A stretch of 22,162 nt of DNA from Mesotaenium endlicherianum (Eukaryota > Streptophyta > Zygnematophyceae > Zygnematales > Mesotaeniaceae). The stretch is from the NCBI GenBank assembly GCA_009602735.1, contig WELA01006442.1, positions 820,815-842,976 of the forward strand, in the 5' to 3' direction. Below the pieces are notes generated by a model. It searched no databases. It was given only the letters and a program-made list of their open reading frames with translations, and was not told the DNA's origin. Below are positions 18,201 to 22,162 of this stretch, in pieces. Positions within the stretch are counted from its first letter, which is position 1. Each line of letters opens with the position of its first letter. Both the position numbers and the translations under genes were made by a program.

Positions 18201-19484
18201 TCGAAGCATTCTATGAACTGTACCATTTGCGGGCATGTGCCTTTAACTACTTTAAACATGCATAAATTCAGCTTAAAATCTTTAAGCCTCGAAATTGACA
18301 CGGATTGTGCTATCAACGTTCTCGGTCGTACATCTTTCTCAACGGCTAAGCTCTTGCTGAAATGCCGGGTATGCACGAGGCGTAACCCCAGGTTATTGCG
18401 CCCGCTTGCCACTCCCGCTCCAGGTTGGTTGCCTCGCCTCGACCGGCCTCGACCTGGCCTCGACCTTTCTGCTCGTATCCAGGCTCACGGTCATCCGTAC
18501 TTTCTGTACGTTTGCTCTGAAGCAGCCCAACCAAGCCCAACTGCTCTCTCGCCCTCTCTCGCACTGCACAGTGCACACTCGCACTGCACAGTGCACACTC
18601 GCACGCACTTACACGTTGACCGCCCTTCGGGACTGTCTGGGGCTGCTTCGCGCCCATTCGCGCCTATTGTACCCAATTTTTGGGCGAGAGCAGTTCCGAC
18701 AGAAGAGATGGATACCCGCAAGGGGTAGAAAGTGGAAGAAGTAAAGAGGCCTGGAAAGCAGTAGCATGCGAGGACTTGTCTTTCTTGCTCTATCCCGTGT
18801 GGGGAATTTTGGAGCAGGTTGCGTCCAGAGGCCAGAAGGCATTGAGAAAGCTCATTTTGTGGCTTGACCCACTTGAACGATGTCTTTCCTCTTTCTCGAG
18901 GAAAGTTGTACATACGATTTGCAGTTTCCTTGAGTCATGTGAGATAGTCACTGACCACCCGAATTTTGGTTGACATTCTAGGGGCTGGTCCTGTATGTGG
19001 TGTTCCTTCAGTGGTTCTTTTTTGGAGAGAGATTCGAAATGATGGGCCATGGATATGTAGGCAGCTCTTAAGTTGGCATGAGTCATAGTCATGCCTGCTT
19101 GCCCGTCTAGTCTCTATCAAACAACAACGGCAGTGGGGTGATTAGAAGGACTTGCCTCATTGGGACGGCTATTAGAGTTTATAAGCTCTTTTGTGACGAG
19201 CTCACTTCCAGAGAGAACTGGCCAGCAATCCTGATGAGTTTCCTCTAATGGGGAAGACAAGTAGGCTGAAGGGAGTGAGCAATAATCTAGCGTCACAAGA
19301 CGTGCTTATCCAGTGAAGAACGGGACTTCTATCTCTCTGTAGTTACTTATGTCACGTCAGTTGGAACGAGAGTAGGTGGAGGAAGCCTGCATATTGTCAG
19401 CAAATTGGCTTCTAGCTATGCAAATTTTAGGAAGGAAATGACATCAGGAACATATCAACTTCCACTTCAGCAGGACAGTCTATA
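15252..19484. other. Intergenic region, no gene recognised
   Basis: About 4.2 kb. 15252-15800 is GC-rich with purine runs. From about 15800 the sequence becomes AT-richer. Small open frames (for example 17489-17713 and 18023-18265, plus) show no motif I recognise. A near-repeat of TTGTTGACAAA/TTTGACAAGTCAA lies at 17226-17286. It may contain decayed transposon sequence, but no ends, terminal repeats or enzyme motifs were seen. Confidence 0.4.
18556..18600. repeat. Two copies of ACTCGCACTGCACAGTGCAC
   Basis: Tandem 20-bp units, each containing the inverted arms GCACTG and CAGTGC around CA. Flanked by CTCTCTCGC runs. Confidence 0.75.
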
Positions 19485-19520
19485 ATGGCGAGGGTTTACC
19501 AAGTGTGGAAGGGAAGCAAC
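19485..19520 (+). CDS. PAT exon 1
   Basis: 12 codons, MARVYQVWKGSN, with donor GTAAGT at 19521. Too short to stand out alone; identified by the conserved motif and its phase match to exon 2. Confidence 0.85.
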
Positions 19521-20567
19521 GTAAGTCCCTCCTATAGCTCATGAATCTTTCACGGATTCTCACACAACCAAATGTCGAACTCTTCTATTGATTAGCACCT
19601 CTTTTCTGGAGGTTACAGCATGAGGAGCCTTTTCTGCGTATTTGAAGCACATCAATGCAAATAGTTGCCTTCTGTTGCAGTAGGCAGTATACCGATGTCG
19701 AGACCTCTGTAAAAGAACCTCGCTGAGAATCAGGCTCCAAGACATGTCTCCGACAAAGTAATCTAGGAAGTCCTCTCTGCTCATTCATCGTCCGGAGTGA
19801 TGAAGCCAGCTCACTTTTCTATCACTAGGATCTTGTGTTGCCAGCTGGCTATTGAATTCTGGATGCCAGTTGGTTGATGCCAGTTGCTGGATATTGGACC
19901 CATGTGTTTGTGTGACATATCACACCATTCGGTTATTATGTATATTGGGACCACCCAATGCATGCAGATAGTAGTCTACCAACCTCTATTCATGCTCATG
20001 GCAATCACACAACAGCGTTTAGGTAGGTCAACAGTTGGTCACTAGTGGAACGTCATGCAACTGGCTTTGGGCTTCTTCCTTCTCGCACCACAACCTACTC
20101 AGTCGTCAGCCATAAATGGGAGGTGTCGTAAATGCGAGGGGTCCCTGGGCTCCCAGATGCCGAAGCTGAGACCCTAGTTAGTGCACCTGCATAAATCTTC
20201 CTGCCAAGTTCCGAAGAATTCCTCTTCTGGTTCTCTGTGTGTTCCACTGTACACATACCAGTGCCAATCAAGCCCTCAGAATCACTGCCTAGGTTTCCTT
20301 TTCGTGGGCCCCTGTGCCCCTCTGCTCCACCGCCTTGTTGGGTGTTTGCTTGAAACTTGCATGTCCGTGGATCATCGCGTGTGCCTGCAGAGATTTGCGT
20401 GCGGAGGGAGGTTCATCTTCGGGCCCGATGTCCGCTCGCTCATCATATCGCTCTTCCTCATATCGGTGCCGGGAATCGTCTTCTCCGTGTTGGTGGCGAG
20501 GAGCTTCATCGGGAAGATCACGGCTGGCTATGTCATCCTACCCATCTCCATCGCCTTCTTGATATGG
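19485..20567 (+). CDS. Plant-type DHHC protein S-acyltransferase (PAT), 5' two exons
   Basis: Joined from 19485-19520 and 20391-20567 (GT-AG, phase 0), 71 residues. MARVYQVWKGSN joined to RFACGGRFIFGPDVRSL is the signature N-terminus of plant palmitoyltransferases (VYQxWKGSN...GGRxIFGPDxRSL). It is followed by a membrane segment at about 29-48 and the beginning of a second, AGYVILPISIAFLIW (57-71). These enzymes transfer palmitate to cysteines of membrane-associated proteins, using a DHHC-cysteine-rich domain after the second membrane segment. That domain is not in the window and should lie to the right. The ATG is the first in frame after TAG stops at 19413 and 19428. Which PAT paralogue it is cannot be told. 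Confidence 0.85.
19521..20390 (+). other. PAT intron 1
   Basis: 870 bp, no striking repeats and nothing coding recognised, though one frame is open from about 20180 into exon 2. Confidence 0.8.
20391..20567 (+). CDS. PAT exon 2
   Basis: 59 codons from RFACGGRFIFGPD to AFLIW; acceptor CCTGCAG, donor GTAAGC at 20568. Confidence 0.87.
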
Positions 20568-20840
20568 GTAAGCACGGCACTCCCTTACTCAGAATCATCA
20601 CGTCTGGCAGGCTTTGTCACCATCCTACCCATCTACTTCGCCTTCTAGATATGGATAAGCACGGCGGTCATTGCTGGCAGTATCACGCCGGGCAGGCTGT
20701 GTCATCTTGCCCATCTCAGTCGCTTGCTTATTGTGGGTGAGCATCATTTTCTTGACGGGAAGAACTCGGCTGGAAGGCTATGTCATCTTACCCATCTCGA
20801 TGTGGAAAGATATTGGCCGGCAGGCTATTTCATTTCGACG
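20514..20840 (+). repeat. Tandem copies of the PAT exon 2 end
   Basis: The segment spanning GGCTATGTCATCCTACCCAT, the rest of exon 2 and the donor recurs at spacing 81-85 bp: phrase starts at 20526 (real exon), 20610, 20695 and 20776, plus a fragment at 20823. Copy 2 has an in-frame TAG and a lost donor (GGATAAG). Copy 3 keeps a GTGAGC donor and an open frame, CVILPISVACLLW. Copy 4 is truncated after VILPIS. Confidence 0.85.
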
Positions 20841-21014
20841 CTTCCATCCTCGTCAGGTCTGACTTGACATGTGAACACAAGTACCTGGCCAGGCCTACGG
20901 ATGTGTGTCTGGAGAAATGAGGAATTAAGTGGCCGTAGGTATCATCTCTACTGGTATATCGCAGATCGTTGCGACTAGGGCTTCCCTCTACGTGAGGCTT
21001 GTTGCGATGCGAGG

Positions 21015-21180
21015 CCAAGCTCATTCACCCTCCTCCCTCTTTCCCTCTCTCGCTCTCGCTCACTCCCTCTCTCCCCTCGCCTCTACTTCTCCCTCTCCCT
21101 CTTCCCTCTTCTCTCTTCCCTTCCCTCTTCTCTCTTCCCTCTTCCCTCTTCTTTATTTCTCTCCCTCTCCCTTTCTTATG
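21015..21180 (+). repeat. Polypyrimidine CCCTCTT/CTCTTCC tract
   Basis: About 165 bp almost free of purines, with CCCTCTTCTCTCTTCCCT-type units, inside PAT intron 2. Confidence 0.9.
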
Positions 21181-21646
21181 GTTTGGCGCCCGCGTTGCTG
21201 TTACTGTTGCCTTTATCCAATCATCGTTGCCAACCTTGGCTAAAGTCTTTAGAATTCGGTGGCTTGCTGGTGTCAATGGGCATGTCAGTGCCGAGCTTTT
21301 GAACCGGTGATTGGTGACGGGACGTGGCGATACCGTCAACGCCGTCCGTTGTCACATACCGCACAAATGCTTCGAGCTTGCCTGCCCCACGCCAACTCGC
21401 TCTCACTCGTAATGTCGTTACGACACTCCGTGGTGTCCGTAGGGTTGATGGCTGGTTCCCTTCAGGTCGAAACAAGTTTGTCTGGTACTGACATCCTCGG
21501 GCCTTTCAGTGTCGCATTGAACCTTGCATGTCGCCTGCCCGCCCTCCTGCCATGGTCGCCACAGCCATGGATGCAACGGATGCCAAGCCTCCTCCGCCCT
21601 TGGCTAGTGCTGCAAACCCAGCCTCTTCTACTGCTCAGAGTGGCAG

Positions 21647-21790
21647 GCTGCTGGGGGAGTTGGCCTCAGATGGGAGAGTTTCCCTTAGCTTTAGCTCTGG
21701 GGGGAGAGTTGGCCTCTGCTTGGGGGGGAGTTGGCTTCAGCTGGGAGAGTTTGCTGGGAGAGTTGGCTGCAGCTGTGAGAGTTGGTCTTC
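21647..21790 (+). repeat. CTGGGAGAGTTGGC-type tandem repeat
   Basis: About seven imperfect units with the core GGGAGAGTT(T/G)(G/C) or GGGGGAGTTGGC(C/T)TC, 14-30 bp apart, in PAT intron 2. Confidence 0.8.
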
Positions 21791-22126
21791 CGTGTACCCA
21801 CTCTTAGGCAGCTGCTCTTGACAGCAACCCTGGGCATCTCGCATAGGATTCGCGCAACCCTCCCTACATAGACGCACGCCCAGCACACAATCACTCCGTA
21901 GCGAGAGAGCGAGAAAAACACAAGCGAGGCAAGCAATCGCACGTCTCGCCCGGTCCCCCCTCCTCTCGACGCTTCCAAGCGTGGCCATCTCACAGTGTGC
22001 CGGCTGAGAGGTAGGGTGGCTGGGACCCAAACAGGGTGCAAGGGGCCGGTCTCACCAGGAAGCCCCAGACAGGGCCATCTTAGCCCGAGAGGCCATGAGC
22101 GCCACGCCCACGCCAGCTTGCAATGC

Positions 22127-22158
22127 GGGTGGGGATGGGGACGGGGGTGGGGGTGGGG
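22127..22158 (+). repeat. G-quadruplex motif
   Basis: Six G-runs of 3 to 5 separated by 1-2 bases (GGGTGGGGATGGGGACGGGG then GGTGGGGG). Such sequence fits the G4 consensus very strongly; it is cut by the right edge. Confidence 0.8.
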
Positions 22159-22162
22159 CTAC

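Larger units (their letters stand above)
20568..22162 (+). other. PAT intron 2 (partial)
   Basis: Starts with GTAAGC and runs to the right edge without a recognisable next exon (no DPGI or DHHC motif). Contains exon-derived tandem copies, a polypyrimidine tract, GGGAGAGTTGGC repeats and a G-rich end. Confidence 0.65.

Noticed and set aside
18335-18350. MSA-like CTCAACGGCTA upstream of the palmitoyltransferase
   Set aside because: One mismatch in the consensus, over 1.1 kb from the start codon and with no cell-cycle reason; probably chance.
20671-20862. Third exon of the palmitoyltransferase (FLTGRT resembling FLTSGRD)
   Set aside because: The sequence is better explained as a repeat copy of the exon 2 end reading through its donor; no DPGI motif follows.

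Overview
The window is nuclear DNA of a eukaryote of the green lineage, most likely a streptophyte (a charophyte alga or early land plant). This is inferred from three intron-rich genes whose exons I joined by reading frame, splice phase and family motifs, and from the plant-type sequence of two of the products. The introns and spacers are full of microsatellites and minisatellites (GT, CA, GA, CTG, CTGCC, CCCTCT), which suggests a large, repeat-rich genome. The exact organism cannot be named from the sequence.

Layout. (1) About 1003-7403, minus strand: the 5' four exons of an asparagine-synthetase-like gene (ASNSD1 type). It holds the whole N-terminal class II glutamine amidotransferase domain, including MCGI and Cys2. 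Exon 4 is very large and carries repeat-derived low-complexity insertions. The C-terminal ATP-binding synthetase domain lies beyond the left edge. (2) 7404-8773: a 1.37 kb head-to-head intergenic region. It contains an E2F consensus overlapped by an inverted MSA-like (MYB3R) element, and a short uORF. (3) 8774-14618, plus strand: a complete 8-exon alpha-type plant Aurora kinase, predicted 305 residues. Several of its splice sites sit directly against simple repeats. (4) 14619-19484: about 4.9 kb without a convincing gene. It includes a pyrimidine-rich probable 3' UTR, a coding-like CAG-rich island near 15026-15251, and an AT-richer stretch of unknown nature. (5) 19485-20567 and onward, plus strand: the first two exons of a plant-type DHHC palmitoyltransferase. 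Its second intron holds tandem decayed copies of the exon 2 end, then a polypyrimidine tract, G-rich repeats and a G-quadruplex motif at the right edge.

Functionally the three genes are ordinary housekeeping or cell-cycle genes; I see no operon, defence system or intact mobile element. The most interesting points are the repeat invasion of introns right up to splice sites, the repeat-built coding expansion in the ASNSD1-like protein, the cell-cycle promoter signature shared between two divergent genes, and the exon-end tandem duplication in the palmitoyltransferase gene. All gene models are manual reconstructions without transcript evidence.
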